64,000 nucleotides of DNA from Methylobacterium sp. 77 (GCF_000372825.1 NZ_KB910516.1:528011-592010), one strand, 5' to 3'. Counted from the stretch's first letter, positions 18,745-28,400 are shown. The notes: a model not told the origin generated them from the sequence alone. Program-made: numbers and translations.

Positions 18745-19548
18745 ATGATCTTCGGTGTCGACATCAGCCTCGTCGCGGGCCTGTTCGCTGTGGCCATCGC
18801 AGCAGGCTGCGTCGATGCGATTGCGGGCGGGGGCGGCCTCATCACGGTTCCGGCCCTGCTCCTTTCCGGCCTCGATCCGGTGAGCGCCATCGCCACCAAC
18901 AAGCTGCAGGGCAGTGCCGGCGCCGTCTCGTCGACGATCGCCTTCGCACGGCGCGGGCACATCCACTGGCCTGCGGCGTGGAAGATCGCCGTCAGCGCCG
19001 GTCTCGCATCCATCGGCGGAGCGCTCTGTGTCAGCCTGTTGCCGCGGCCGGTCCTCGATGCCGCCGTGCCGATCCTGCTGATCGGGATCGCGCTTTACTT
19101 CGCCACGGCCCGGCGGATGAGCAGCGAGGATGCCACCGCGCGGATGCGGCCCGGACTGTTCGCCCTGACCTGGGCGCCCGCCGTCGGCTTCTACGACGGA
19201 GTCTTCGGCCCCGGAGCGGGCGCCTTCTACATGATCGGGTTCGTGACGCTGCTCGGCCTCGGCGTGGTCCGCGCCACCGCCCATACCAAGCTCGCCAACG
19301 CGGCGAGCAATCTCGGCAGCCTCGCCCTGTTCGCGGCCTCCGGCCACGTGGTCTGGACGATCGGCATCGCCATGGCTTTCGGGGCCTTCATCGGCGCGCA
19401 GATCGGCTCGATCCTGGCGATCCGGCTCGGTGCGAAGCTGATCCGACCGCTCCTCGTCACCATCGCCTGCGCGATGGCGATCCGGCTGCTCTCCAATCCG
19501 GAAAACCCGCTACGGCTCGCCGTGGTGGGAGTGTTCACCGGCGGTTGA
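18745..19548 (+). CDS. TSUP-family permease (TauE/SafE)
   Basis: A 267-residue membrane protein of the TSUP (sulfite exporter TauE/SafE) family with about eight helices. The family motif is clear in both halves: CVDAIAGGGGLITVPALL with TNKLQGSAGAVSS, and GFYDGVFGPGAGAFYMIGFV with AHTKLANAASNLGSLA. Relatives move sulfite, sulfoacetate or other organosulfur anions, often outward; the substrate here is unknown. The ATG at 18745 is chosen because GGGAAG stands before it; GTG codons at 18730 and 18733 are alternatives. It converges on mch with only 10 bases between the stops. Confidence 0.88.
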   Translation: MIFGVDISLVAGLFAVAIAAGCVDAIAGGGGLITVPALLLSGLDPVSAIATNKLQGSAGAVSSTIAFARRGHIHWPAAWKIAVSAGLASIGGALCVSLLPRPVLDAAVPILLIGIALYFATARRMSSEDATARMRPGLFALTWAPAVGFYDGVFGPGAGAFYMIGFVTLLGLGVVRATAHTKLANAASNLGSLALFAASGHVVWTIGIAMAFGAFIGAQIGSILAIRLGAKLIRPLLVTIACAMAIRLLSNPENPLRLAVVGVFTGG

Positions 19549-19558
19549 GGCCTTCGCC

Positions 19559-20605
19559 TCAGCGCGGCATGAACGCCCAATAGTCGAGGTCCAGGATCAC
19601 GGCGGGGTCGTAGCCATCGCCGGTCTTGTCCGGGTGGCTGCCGCAAGGCTGGTTTTTGGTGGCGACCGTGCGCAGACGCAGCGCGCCGATATCGCTGCGG
19701 CCGGGAAGCTCGGCACTCTCCAGCACCTCGCTCCAGGCATAGACCGTATCACCGGCAAACAGAGGCGCCACATGGCGACCGGCATTGATGCCGGCGAGGG
19801 CGAAGGCGTTGCCGAGGCCGTTGAAGCTCAGGGCGCGGGCGAGCGAGATGACGACGCCGCCATAGATCAGGCGGCGGCCGAAACGCGTGTCCTTCGCGGC
19901 GAAACCGTCGAAATGCACCTTGGCGGTGTTCTGGTAGAGGCGCGTCGCGATCTGGTGCTCGGCCTCCTCGACGGTCATTCCGTCGACATGGTCGATCTTT
20001 TCACCGACGACGTAGTCGCCGAACCGATGCGGGCTGCCGGCAAGATCGAAATCGTAGGCGCCGGCATTCAGGGGCGGCAGGGCATTCGCCAGGTCGGCCG
20101 GGTCGACCACCTTGGCGAAGGTGGGCACGTGCTCCTGCTCGATCTTCGCCTCGGGGTCGCGCTTGCGCACCAGCACCCAGCGGCAATAGCTCAGAACGGT
20201 CTCGCCATTGGCGTCCGAGCCGGTGGACCGCACGTAGACCACGCCGGTCTGGCGGTTCGAGCTTTCCTTGAGGCCGATCACCTCGGACACGGTGGAGAGG
20301 GTCTCGCCCGGATAGACGGGCCGGCGGAACCCGCCTTCGGCATAGCCGAGATTGGCCAGCGCGTTCAGGGAGATGTCCGGCACCGTCTTGCCGAAGACGA
20401 CGTGGAAGGTGAGGAGATCGTCGAGCGGGCTCTGCGGATAGCCGATCGCCTTGGCGAAGGCGTCGGAGGATTGCACGGCGAAGCGCGGGCCGTAGAGGGC
20501 CGTATAGAGCGCGACGTCGCCGCTGGTCACGGTGCGCGGCGTGGCATGGCGGATCGTCTCGCCGAGGCGATAATCCTCGAAGAAGCGGCCTGGATTGGTC
20601 TTCAT
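19559..20605 (-). CDS. mch: Mesaconyl-CoA hydratase (beta-methylmalyl-CoA dehydratase)
   Basis: A 348-residue double MaoC/hotdog protein. In the ethylmalonyl-CoA pathway this enzyme hydrates mesaconyl-C1-CoA to beta-methylmalyl-CoA, the step after Mcd. The start NPGRFFEDYRLGETIRHATPRTV is typical (first 20 residues seen as NPGRFFEDYRLGETIRHATP). The first hotdog half runs to about residue 165 and the second, with DTRFGRRLIYGGVVISLARA, fills the rest. The total length equals that of characterised Mch proteins (about 340-350), longer than single MaoC hydratases. Its partner mcd lies 7 kb upstream on the other strand. The family fit is strong; the exact substrate is inferred from length, architecture and the presence of mcd. 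Confidence 0.85.
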   Translation of the reverse strand: MKTNPGRFFEDYRLGETIRHATPRTVTSGDVALYTALYGPRFAVQSSDAFAKAIGYPQSPLDDLLTFHVVFGKTVPDISLNALANLGYAEGGFRRPVYPGETLSTVSEVIGLKESSNRQTGVVYVRSTGSDANGETVLSYCRWVLVRKRDPEAKIEQEHVPTFAKVVDPADLANALPPLNAGAYDFDLAGSPHRFGDYVVGEKIDHVDGMTVEEAEHQIATRLYQNTAKVHFDGFAAKDTRFGRRLIYGGVVISLARALSFNGLGNAFALAGINAGRHVAPLFAGDTVYAWSEVLESAELPGRSDIGALRLRTVATKNQPCGSHPDKTGDGYDPAVILDLDYWAFMPR

Positions 20606-20655
20606 CTCTTGGTCGTCCCTCGGATTGGTTCTCTTGCCTTCAGCTCAACGCGGGC

Positions 20656-20958
20656 TCAGCCGCCATAGACGGAGACCTGGGGCGGGATGAACTCATGCAG
20701 GAGGCGGCTGACGAAGAGCAGCAGAAGCACGAGGACGATCGGCGACAGGTCGATGCCGCCGAGATTGGGGAGAATGCTACGGATCGGCCGAAGCACCGGT
20801 TCGGTCAGCCGATACAGCACCTCACCGATCTGAGACACGATCGGGTTGCGCACATTCACGACGTTGAAGGCGACGAGCCAGCTCAACACGGCGCTGGCGA
20901 TGAGCACGTAGATGAAGAGCTGCACAACGGTGTCGAAGAGCCAGAGAAGAGCGTACAT
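20656..20958 (-). CDS. YggT-family membrane protein
   Basis: A 100-residue protein with two hydrophobic hairpins, beginning MYALLWLFDTVVQLFIYVLI. The family motifs are NPIVSQIGEVLYRLTEPVLR and PIRSILPNLGGIDLSPIV. YggT proteins are widespread, sit in the inner membrane and have been linked to osmotic tolerance and to cell division/SepF-like contexts, but the biochemical role is not fixed. The ATG at 20958 is preferred to the upstream GTG frame because the family starts here. It lies 50 bases upstream of mch on the same strand and may be co-transcribed with it. Confidence 0.88.
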   Translation of the reverse strand: MYALLWLFDTVVQLFIYVLIASAVLSWLVAFNVVNVRNPIVSQIGEVLYRLTEPVLRPIRSILPNLGGIDLSPIVLVLLLLFVSRLLHEFIPPQVSVYGG

Positions 20959-21069
20959 GCGCGGTTCTGATGTCCTCGTTTGCCCCGCCAGAGAGGCGAG
21001 GGTCAACGGCGGGATTTCCGGAATTGACAGCCCGAGGGACGCGCGCTTACAAGGCCCGCACCTCGGAAC

Positions 21070-21145
21070 GGGGCTGTAGCTCAGATGGGAGAGCGCCGCA
21101 ATCGCACTGCGGAGGTCAGCGGTTCGATCCCGCTCAGCTCCACCA
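21070..21145 (+). tRNA. tRNA-Ala(CGC)
   Basis: A complete 76-base cloverleaf with encoded CCA. The acceptor stem pairs GGGGCTG with CAGCTCC and has the G3-U70 pair that defines alanine tRNAs. The D-arm is GCTC/GAGC, the anticodon arm CCGCA/TGCGG closes the loop ATCGCAC (anticodon CGC, reading GCG), and the T-arm contains GGTTCGATCC. It stands alone; no integrase or repeat of its 3' end marks it as an attachment site. Confidence 0.97.
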
Positions 21146-21170
21146 GGTTTCTTTCAAGCATCTGGTGGAT

Positions 21171-21200
21171 CAGCGGTCTTCATCAGACCGAGCTGTGTTT
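21171..21200 (+). terminator. Possible terminator of the tRNA gene
   Basis: CGGTCT at 21174-21179 pairs with AGACCG at 21185-21190 around a 5-base loop. An outer CAG/CTG pairing with a bulge follows, then TGTTT. It is short, with only a weak T-run. Confidence 0.4.
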
Positions 21201-21382
21201 CCATGGGCGACGAGGCAGGCTTCCGCCACTCCGCCGAATGGTGGAACCCAAACATCATTCCGGCTCGCGCCGTGTCGAGATCGTGCCCCGTCGGTGTGAC
21301 ACGACCCCCTTCGTCATGCCCGCGCAGTGATCTCGGTGCCACCCGCGCGCGATTGTCCCGAGGCTCCGATAAGCCGCGCCGC

Positions 21383-21925
21383 TCAGGCGGCAGCGGAACG
21401 ACAGAGAGCCGTGCCGTCACGGATCATGAAGTTCACCAGCGTCGGCGAAACGCCGTTCTCGCGCGCGAGGACGGTCTGGGGGACACCGTCGATTCTGTGG
21501 GCCAGGAACACCCTGCGCGTGCGTTCCGAGGTCGTCTCGAGAGCCGCCAATGCCGCCTTCAGGGCTTGGCACTGCTCGAGACGGTCCTGGGGGCAGGTGC
21601 AGGGAGCGGCGACGGCGTCGGCCTGATCGTCCGCCACAAAGCGGCAGCGTTCTCGGATTGACCGCCGCGCCCAATCGATCGCGGCATTACGGACCATCCG
21701 ACGAAGGTAGTGGAGCGGAGCCTCGACGCGCCGCCCGCGAAGCGTTTCGGCACCCGGCTCCTCACAGAGCTTGAGCACCACTTCCTGCACCACATCCTCC
21801 GCCGACGAGCGGTCATGGAGGATTTGCGTGGCATAGGCGACGAGACCGGCTTGCTCGGCGATGAGTGCGGCAAGCAGCGGCGCGGCGATCCCGCCCTGCG
21901 CCATATGCGACTGACCCTGTGCCAT
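21383..21925 (-). CDS. ECF sigma factor, FecI-like
   Basis: An alternative sigma factor of 180 residues. The start at 21925 has AAAAGG at proper distance; upstream in-frame starts do not. Region 2 shows HDRSSAEDVVQEVVLKLCEE and YLRRMVRNAAIDWARRS. Region 4 follows, with LAALETTSERTRRVFLAHRI, then GVPQTVLARENGVSPTLVNF as the helix-turn-helix that would contact the -35 element. FecI-like factors drive iron-uptake genes, usually with a FecR anti-sigma factor; none is next to it. It is divergent from a siderophore-type acetyltransferase, and an Irr-box-like palindrome lies between the two genes, so an iron-linked role is probable. Confidence 0.85.
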   Translation of the reverse strand: MAQGQSHMAQGGIAAPLLAALIAEQAGLVAYATQILHDRSSAEDVVQEVVLKLCEEPGAETLRGRRVEAPLHYLRRMVRNAAIDWARRSIRERCRFVADDQADAVAAPCTCPQDRLEQCQALKAALAALETTSERTRRVFLAHRIDGVPQTVLARENGVSPTLVNFMIRDGTALCRSAAA

Positions 21926-22481
21926 GGACGACCTTTTCATGATGCGCGGGTCACCACAGAGACGCGCGGAGCCGCCCAGCCGCGCGAAATCTCCGGGCAC
22001 ACCCCACATTCTGCTCAGATGCTGAGGCTAAAGAGGCAAATTCTGCGATCTTACAAGAGGGTAATTGTCAGAAAGAATTAGAATTAGAAGTCTTCTAAAC
22101 TTGTTTTGGAATGACTTTATTTACGAGGAAGCGGATATTTAGGCTATCCTGAAAGGGCTTATGCTGATCCGAAACACCGGATGAGCAAAAACGGGGGTGC
22201 TGCATACGTGCATGCCATCTCGCGCATACGATACGAGATCGTTCGATCGTGATGGGTTGCACCTTTCAGATCCTGCACGCACAGAGCACAGAACGCTAGG
22301 CCGGCATCGTGGAAAGCCGCCCGGTCGCCGCGCGATGCCTCTTGCGCGATCGTTGGGTCACGTCGATTTCGATCCGCCGGAGTTTCAGCTGAGCCACTAA
22401 ATTCCCGCGCCGCCCGTGCGTCATGTCCCGAGAGAGGGCATCCATGCCGCGGATGCCGATTGAGGCGAACGACGAGACCCG
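21926..22481. other. Divergent intergenic region of the sigma factor / acetyltransferase pair
   Basis: A 556-base gap without a gene I can support. Its middle part (about 22030-22160) is AT-rich, unusual for this window, and carries the ICE-like palindrome described separately. TTGGAATGAC at about 22106 could be part of an ECF-type -35 region. Promoters for both divergent genes should lie here. Confidence 0.6.
22083..22099. promoter_or_regulatory. ICE-like Irr box
   Basis: The 17-base sequence ATTAGAAGTCTTCTAAA contains a perfect 15-base palindrome (22084-22098). It differs by one base from the iron control element TTTAGAA-N3-TTCTAAA bound by Irr in alphaproteobacteria. Its place between a FecI-like sigma factor and a siderophore-type acetyltransferase fits iron regulation. 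The match is seen; the binding by Irr is inferred. Confidence 0.75.
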
Positions 22482-23555
22482 ATGCTCAGGACAACAGCTC
22501 CCTTTCGATGCGGCGAGGCGACAGGCCGTATCCTCGAGGTTTTTCGCGACGGCGACCGATTGAGCGTGGTCGACGACGGTCGGGTCGGTCTTCGCCTGCG
22601 CCTTCAGGACAGGAACGGTCCACACCTCGCGATCGAGGAACCGGTTAGGCCCGATCCGTCGGAGATCCTCGTCAGCGTGACGGCGGCGTTCGAGATGGTG
22701 TCGGCCACCCATCCCGATGCCGAGCGGATCGGGCTCGACCCGGCGAGCTTCGCCACGCTGACCGGTCATCTGGCGGAACGCGGACTCGCCGTGCGGGAGG
22801 GAGAGGCGCTCGCCGTCGATCCGACGATGCTCTGGCAGCGTCCCGAACCCTGGCTTGCCAATCTGGCAGCGCGCGAATTTCCCGCCCGCCCGGTGATGAC
22901 CGATGGAAAGCGCCATCCGCGGCGGCCGCCGAAGCCCATCGGCACGATCTACTCACGCTTCATCCCCTGGCTTGGCGAAGCGGTCGCCTTTCGCGCCGCG
23001 ACCCTCGACGACGTCGATACACTGCATCGCTGGTTCAACGATCCGGTTGTCGATGCCGCCTGGGGCGAGGCGGGTAGCCGCGACAAGCACGAAGCCTATC
23101 TCGCGGGCCTGATCGCCGACCCGCACATGATCCCGTTGATCGGGACGATCGGTGGCGAGCCGTTCGGCTATTTCGAGATCTACTGGGCCAAGGAGAACCG
23201 CCTTGCGCCGTTCTACGACGTTCGCGACTACGACCGCGGCTGGCACGTGCTGATCGGAGAAAGCCGTTTTCGCGGAAAGGCTTACATTTCCGCCTGGTTA
23301 CCGTCGCTGATGCATGCGCTCTTCCTCGACGATCCGCGCACGGAGCGGATCGTCGGAGAGCCGAAGGCGGACCATACCCAGCAATTGCGCAATCTGGAGC
23401 GGTCGGGCTTCGCCCGGATCAAGACCTTCGATTTTCCGCACAAGCGCGCGGCCCTGGTGATGCTCCTGCGCGAGCGCTTCTTCGGCGAACGGCTGTGGTC
23501 GCCGGCGGGCGGACTGCCCGAGGCTCCTGAGGCCGTTGCCCAGCTCCCTGACTGA
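22482..23555 (+). CDS. Siderophore-type GNAT acetyltransferase (IucB/RhbD/AlcB domain)
   Basis: A 357-residue protein. The first 150 residues are a less conserved N-terminal domain. The second half (about 165-345) is an AlcB-type GNAT domain with FRAATLDDVDTLHRWFNDP, GEPFGYFEIYWAKENRLAP, YDRGWHVLIGESRFRGKAYI and RIVGEPKADHTQQLRNLERS. Family members acetylate or acylate N6-hydroxylysine, or similar hydroxylamines, in hydroxamate siderophore synthesis (IucB, RhbD). No hydroxylase or NIS synthetase is nearby, so it may act with genes elsewhere. The divergent ECF sigma factor and the ICE-like box suggest iron control. It converges on the allophanate hydrolase gene with 9 bases between the stops. 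The start ATG has no strong ribosome site. Confidence 0.82.
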   Translation: MLRTTAPFRCGEATGRILEVFRDGDRLSVVDDGRVGLRLRLQDRNGPHLAIEEPVRPDPSEILVSVTAAFEMVSATHPDAERIGLDPASFATLTGHLAERGLAVREGEALAVDPTMLWQRPEPWLANLAAREFPARPVMTDGKRHPRRPPKPIGTIYSRFIPWLGEAVAFRAATLDDVDTLHRWFNDPVVDAAWGEAGSRDKHEAYLAGLIADPHMIPLIGTIGGEPFGYFEIYWAKENRLAPFYDVRDYDRGWHVLIGESRFRGKAYISAWLPSLMHALFLDDPRTERIVGEPKADHTQQLRNLERSGFARIKTFDFPHKRAALVMLLRERFFGERLWSPAGGLPEAPEAVAQLPD

Positions 23556-23564
23556 CGGACACCG

Positions 23565-25424
23565 TCAGCGGGAGGCGAGGTAGGCGCGCCAGCCACCATG
23601 GCCGGTGACCTCCTCGGCGCCCCTGACCGCATGAGATTCACAGAGAAATCCGGACACGTGCGAGCCGTCTTCCAGGGTGATCTTGCCGATCCCGAGGGGG
23701 GCGGGGATCGCGGCGACGAAGTGGCCGAAGCCGGCCGGAGGCAGGGCCCAGACCTCGACTTCCAGACTCGGGCCGACGAATCCCGGCTCGTTAATCAGCC
23801 CCGGCTTGGCCGGATGGGTGCCCGGCAAGGCGTAGAGCCGGTACTCGCGCGAGGTCCGCGTGCGCGTCATCAACCGGCCGCCGAGCTCGGTGAGCTGGTG
23901 GTTGAGCGGCAATCCGGACAGGTGGGCACCCACGACGACGAGGCCGATCGCGGGGGCCTCGGGGACCGGATTGCGGTTGGCGTCAGGCAGGATGGCGGAG
24001 CGGTCGACGCCCATTCCGCTCGCCGCCGATCGGTGGAGCGCATCTGCCCAGGACCCGAGCGCCTCATCGCTGAATCCGGGGCCGACGAGGGTGACGCCGC
24101 CGGGCAGGCCATCGGCGCCGAACCCGCCGGGTACCGCGATCGCCGCGTATCCGAGGAGATTCGCGAAGTTGGTGTAATGCCCGAAATGGCTGTTCAGGCG
24201 GATCGGGTCGGCCTGCATCTGCGCCACCGTGTAGGTCGTCGGCGAGGTCGGCAGGAGCAGGATATCGACCTTTGCCCAGGTCGCCTCGGTGCGTCGCCGC
24301 AGGGCTTCCAGGGCGTAGCGGCCCTCGAAGGCATCGACCGCGCTGTAGCCGTTGGCGGATTCGACGATGGTGCGCACGCTCGGGTCGAGGGCGTCGGCAT
24401 GCTTGGCGAAGAATGGGGCGATGGCGGCCAGCCGCTCGGCGACCCAGGGGCCGTTATAGAGCAGCGTCGCGATCTCGCGGAACGGCGCGTAGTCGAACGG
24501 CACCGCCGTGGCGCCGAGACCCTCCAAACGCGCGATGGCCGCATCGTAGAGCGCCTCCCGCTCGGCATCGCCGTAGAACTCACGCTCGCCCGGCGTCAGG
24601 ACGCCGAAGCGCAGGCCGGTCTCGGGCAGGGGATGCGGCACCGCCTCCCGCGAGAACGGATCGGCGGCGTCGAACCCCTCCGCGATGCGGCGGATCGCCA
24701 GCCCGTCGCCGACGCTGGCCGAGAAGATGCTGATGCAATCGAGGCTGCGGCAGGCGGGGACGAGGCCGGTTGTGCTCAACAGGCCCGGTGTCGGCTTGAT
24801 CCCGACGAGGTTGTTGAACATGGCCGGCACGCGGCCCGAACCGGCCGTATCGGTCCCGAGCGAGAAGCTCGCGAGCCCCGCCGCCACCGCCACCGCCGAA
24901 CCCGAGCTCGACCCGCCCGAGACGTGCTCGGCGCTGAAGACGCTGCGCGGTGCGCCGTAAGGCGAGCGCGTGCCGTTGAGGCCGGTGGCGAACTGGTCGA
25001 GATTGGTCTTACCGATGCAGAGCGCGCCTGCGGCCTTCAGCCGAGCGACCACCTCGGCATCCGCCTGTGCCTCGTAGGCGAAGGCCGGGCAGGCCGCGGT
25101 CGTCGGCAGGCCGGCGACATCGATGTTGTCCTTCACCGCGAAGGGCACGCCCCAGAGCGGCAGCGCGTTCGGCTCCGGGTGGCGCGCCAGGAGGTCTTCG
25201 GCGGCCCGCACCAGGGAGGCGCGGTCGAGGGCCGTGATGAAGATGGCGGGATCGTTTGAAGCCGCCATGCGGTCGGCCACCTCCTGCATCAGCGAGACCG
25301 GCGTGAGGCCGCCCGAAGCGTAGAGGTCGCGCAGGGTGGCGAGATCGAGGATGGTCGGCAGCATGTCTGTCGGGTCTCGTCCATGGCTGTCAGATTGGTC
25401 GACGTCAGGTCTCTTCGCGGTCAC
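23565..25424 (-). CDS. atzF: Allophanate hydrolase
   Basis: The last enzyme of the guanidine route: it splits allophanate into two CO2 and two ammonia. The N-terminal amidase domain (to about residue 460) has the Ser-Ser-Lys triad in VKDNIDVAG, SGGSSSGSAVAVAAG and GTDTAGSGRVPA. The C-terminal domain (about 480-619), with PALGLVVVGAHLSG-like text and ALPPAGFGHFVAAIPAPLG, is the part that decarboxylates the intermediate in AtzF and Dur1,2. The GTG at 25424 overlaps the carboxylase stop by 4 bases, a coupling arrangement; an in-frame ATG at 25364 would shorten it by 20 residues to a start closer to relatives. Last gene of the operon. Confidence 0.92.
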   Translation of the reverse strand: MTAKRPDVDQSDSHGRDPTDMLPTILDLATLRDLYASGGLTPVSLMQEVADRMAASNDPAIFITALDRASLVRAAEDLLARHPEPNALPLWGVPFAVKDNIDVAGLPTTAACPAFAYEAQADAEVVARLKAAGALCIGKTNLDQFATGLNGTRSPYGAPRSVFSAEHVSGGSSSGSAVAVAAGLASFSLGTDTAGSGRVPAMFNNLVGIKPTPGLLSTTGLVPACRSLDCISIFSASVGDGLAIRRIAEGFDAADPFSREAVPHPLPETGLRFGVLTPGEREFYGDAEREALYDAAIARLEGLGATAVPFDYAPFREIATLLYNGPWVAERLAAIAPFFAKHADALDPSVRTIVESANGYSAVDAFEGRYALEALRRRTEATWAKVDILLLPTSPTTYTVAQMQADPIRLNSHFGHYTNFANLLGYAAIAVPGGFGADGLPGGVTLVGPGFSDEALGSWADALHRSAASGMGVDRSAILPDANRNPVPEAPAIGLVVVGAHLSGLPLNHQLTELGGRLMTRTRTSREYRLYALPGTHPAKPGLINEPGFVGPSLEVEVWALPPAGFGHFVAAIPAPLGIGKITLEDGSHVSGFLCESHAVRGAEEVTGHGGWRAYLASR

Positions 25425-28400
25425 ATCTCTTCGACGATGGCGACGAGATCGCCGCCGCGCAGGGTACGTCCCGGCTTGGCGCGGATCTCACGCACGATTC
25501 CCGCCACGGGCGAGGCGACGCCGATTTCCATCTTCATCGATTCGAGGATCGCCACCGTGTCACCGGCGGCGATGGTCTGGCCTTCCTCGACCAGCACTTT
25601 CCAGACATTGCCCGGAACCGTGGTCGGCACACCGACATGACCCGCCGGCACCGCATCGTCTTCGCCATGGGGGGCACCCTCGTCGGCGACGAAGCTGTCG
25701 AGCCCTTGGTCCTTCCATCGCTGCCGCTCGGCCTCGAAGGCGTTCTGCTGGCGCAGTTTCGCGGCCGTGATCTCTGGCGCGTTCCGGGCGAGTTCCGCCC
25801 GATGCTCCGCATAGGAGAACGTCCCCTCCTCGATCCTCAGAGGGTAGGCACCGTGCGGGAAGGCGGCCCGCGCCTCCGTCAGTTCGTCGTGGCTCACGGG
25901 GAAGAAGCGGATGCGGTCGAACGGGCGCAGCAGCCAGGGATGGCCGGGGACGAAATCCTTCGTCATCCGCCAGGTGTTCCAGATCTGGATGGTGCGGCCG
26001 AAGAGCTGGTAACCGCCGGGCCCCTCCATGCCGTAGATGCACATGTAGGCGCCGCCGATGCCGACCGCGTTCTCCGGCGTCCAGGTCCGGGCGGGATTGT
26101 ACTTGGTGGTGACGAGGCGATGGCGCGGATCCACCGGCGTCGCCACCGGGGCACCGAGATAGACGTCGCCCAGCCCCATCACCAGATAACTCGCATCGAA
26201 GATGATGCGTTTTACATCAGCCTCCGAGTCCAACCCGTTGATGCGGCGAATGAACTCGATGTTGGAGGGGCACCAGGGGGCGTTCGGGCGCACCAGCTCC
26301 TGATACTTGCGCATGGCGAGCTCGGCCTGGGGGTCGTTCCAGGACAGCGGCAGGTGGACGACGCGGCTCGGCACCGTCACGTCCTCCACCGCCGGCAGGG
26401 CGGCCTCGATCTCGCGCAACTGTCCGAGCAGGCGCGCACGCGGCAACGTCGTGCCGTCATAATGGATCTGAAGCGAGCGGATGCCCGGCGTCAGATCGAT
26501 CAGGCCGGGGAGCCTCGCCGCCGCGACCGCCTCGGCCAGCAGATGAACGCGCAGGCGGATGCCGATGTCGAGGGCCATCTCGCCGTACTCGACCAGCAGG
26601 TTGTCGTCGCCCTGGCGGCGGTAGACCACCCGAACGGGGCCGGATTCGTCGGTGGCGAGGATGGGCGAGCCGGCGGCCCTTTTCCCTTCCCCCTCCGCGG
26701 GGGAGGGTGGCCCGCGAAGTGGGTCGGGAGAGGGGTTCGCCGTATCCGCAGAGGTCGCCCCCTCTCCCGCCTGCTCCGCAGGCACCCTCTCCCGCAGAGG
26801 GGAAAGGGGGACGTCCCCCGACCTCTCCACCGCCTTGAACCGAACCGTATCTCCCGGCCGGAGCTGGCCCATCTTCCACTGCTCGTCGCGGGCGATCACC
26901 GCCGGGCAGACGAAGCCGCCGAGACTGGGACCATCCGGCCCGAGGAGGATCGGCATGTCGCCGGTGAAGTCGATGGCGCCGATCGCGTAGGCGTTGTCGT
27001 GGAGGTTCGACGGGTGCAAACCGGCCTCGCCGCCGTCGCTCCGCGCCCAGCGGGGTGTCGGCCCGATGAGGCGCACGCCGGTGCGAGCCGAGTTGAAGTG
27101 AACCTCGTAAGAGGCTGAGAACAAATCCGAAATGTCCTCGTCCCGGAAGAAATCCGGCGCGCCGTGCGGCCCGTAGACGGTTCCGATCTCCCAGGCATGG
27201 GTGAGCGGCGCGGGTTCGGGCGACGAGGCCTCGCCTCCCGGCGCGTCGCCGAGATGGAGAACGTCGCCGGCCTTCAGGACGCCGGTGGCGTGACCGCCGA
27301 AAGCTCCCAGCGCGAAGGTTGCCCGCGAACCGAGCACCAGTGGGGCGGCAAAGCCCCCGCTCAGGGCGAGGTAGCTGCGCTGGCCGGGGCCGGCGATCGC
27401 ACCGATGCTCAGGACCTGCCCGGCCTCGACGGAGAACGCCCGGCCATGGGGCTGCGCGACGCCGTCGAGGCGCGCCGTCATCGCGGCTCCGGCCAGTGCC
27501 ACGGTGGCGGCGGCATGGAACCGCAGGGTCGGCCCCGACACGGTGAGTTCGAGGGCGCAGGTATCGGGCGGGTTGCCGACGAGGGCATTGGCATCGCGGA
27601 ACGAGCGCGCATCCATCGGCCCGCTCGGTGGCACGCCCACATGCCAGAGGCCGATGCGGCCGGGCAGTTCCTGCAGGCTCGATTGCGCCCCGGGGACCAG
27701 CACTTCGATGCTGCGCGGTGCATGGGAGAAGTCGCGCAACGCCGTGGTCGCGACACGCCCCGAAGCGAACAGGTCCGACCCGGCGATGGCGCGCAGGTAA
27801 TCGAGATTGGTCTCGATTCCCGAGACCGCGCTTTCGTCCAGGGCCTTGCGCAGGGCGAGGAGCGCGGCTTGGCGGTCTTCGCCCGCCACGATGATCTTGG
27901 CGAGCATCGGATCGTAATGCGTCGTCACCTCGGTGCCGGTTTCGATCCAGCCGTCGATGCGGGCATCGGCGGGAAACCTCACCTCGGTGAGCAGGCCGGC
28001 GCTCGGGGCGAAGTTGGCGTGCGGAATCTCGGCATAGAGGCGCGCCTCCATCGCCGCGCCGCGCGGGGCCAGAGGACCGGCCGCGCCGATCACATCCTCG
28101 CCGGCCGCCTGTCGGATCATCCATTCGACGAGGTCGATGCCGAACACAGCCTCGGTGACCGGGTGCTCGACCTGGAGCCGGGTATTCACTTCGAGGAAGG
28201 AGAAATCCTCGCGGGCGGGGTCGTAGATGTATTCCACCGTCCCCGCCGAGGCGTAGGACACGCTGGCACCGAGCGCGACCGAGGCCGCGTGGAGGCGCTC
28301 CCGCACCGCATCCGACAGGCCCGGCGCCGGCGTCTCCTCGATGACCTTCTGGTTGCGGCGCTGAAGCGAGCAGTCGCGCTCGCCCAAAGCCACGACACGG

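Noticed and set aside
21070..21145. tRNA gene as attachment site of an island
   Set aside because: No integrase and no direct repeat of the tRNA 3' end was seen, and the following genes look like ordinary chromosome.
26678..26810. CRISPR or IS remnant for the palindromic repeats
   Set aside because: There are no regular spacers, no transposase and no target duplications. The copies are single palindromic units.
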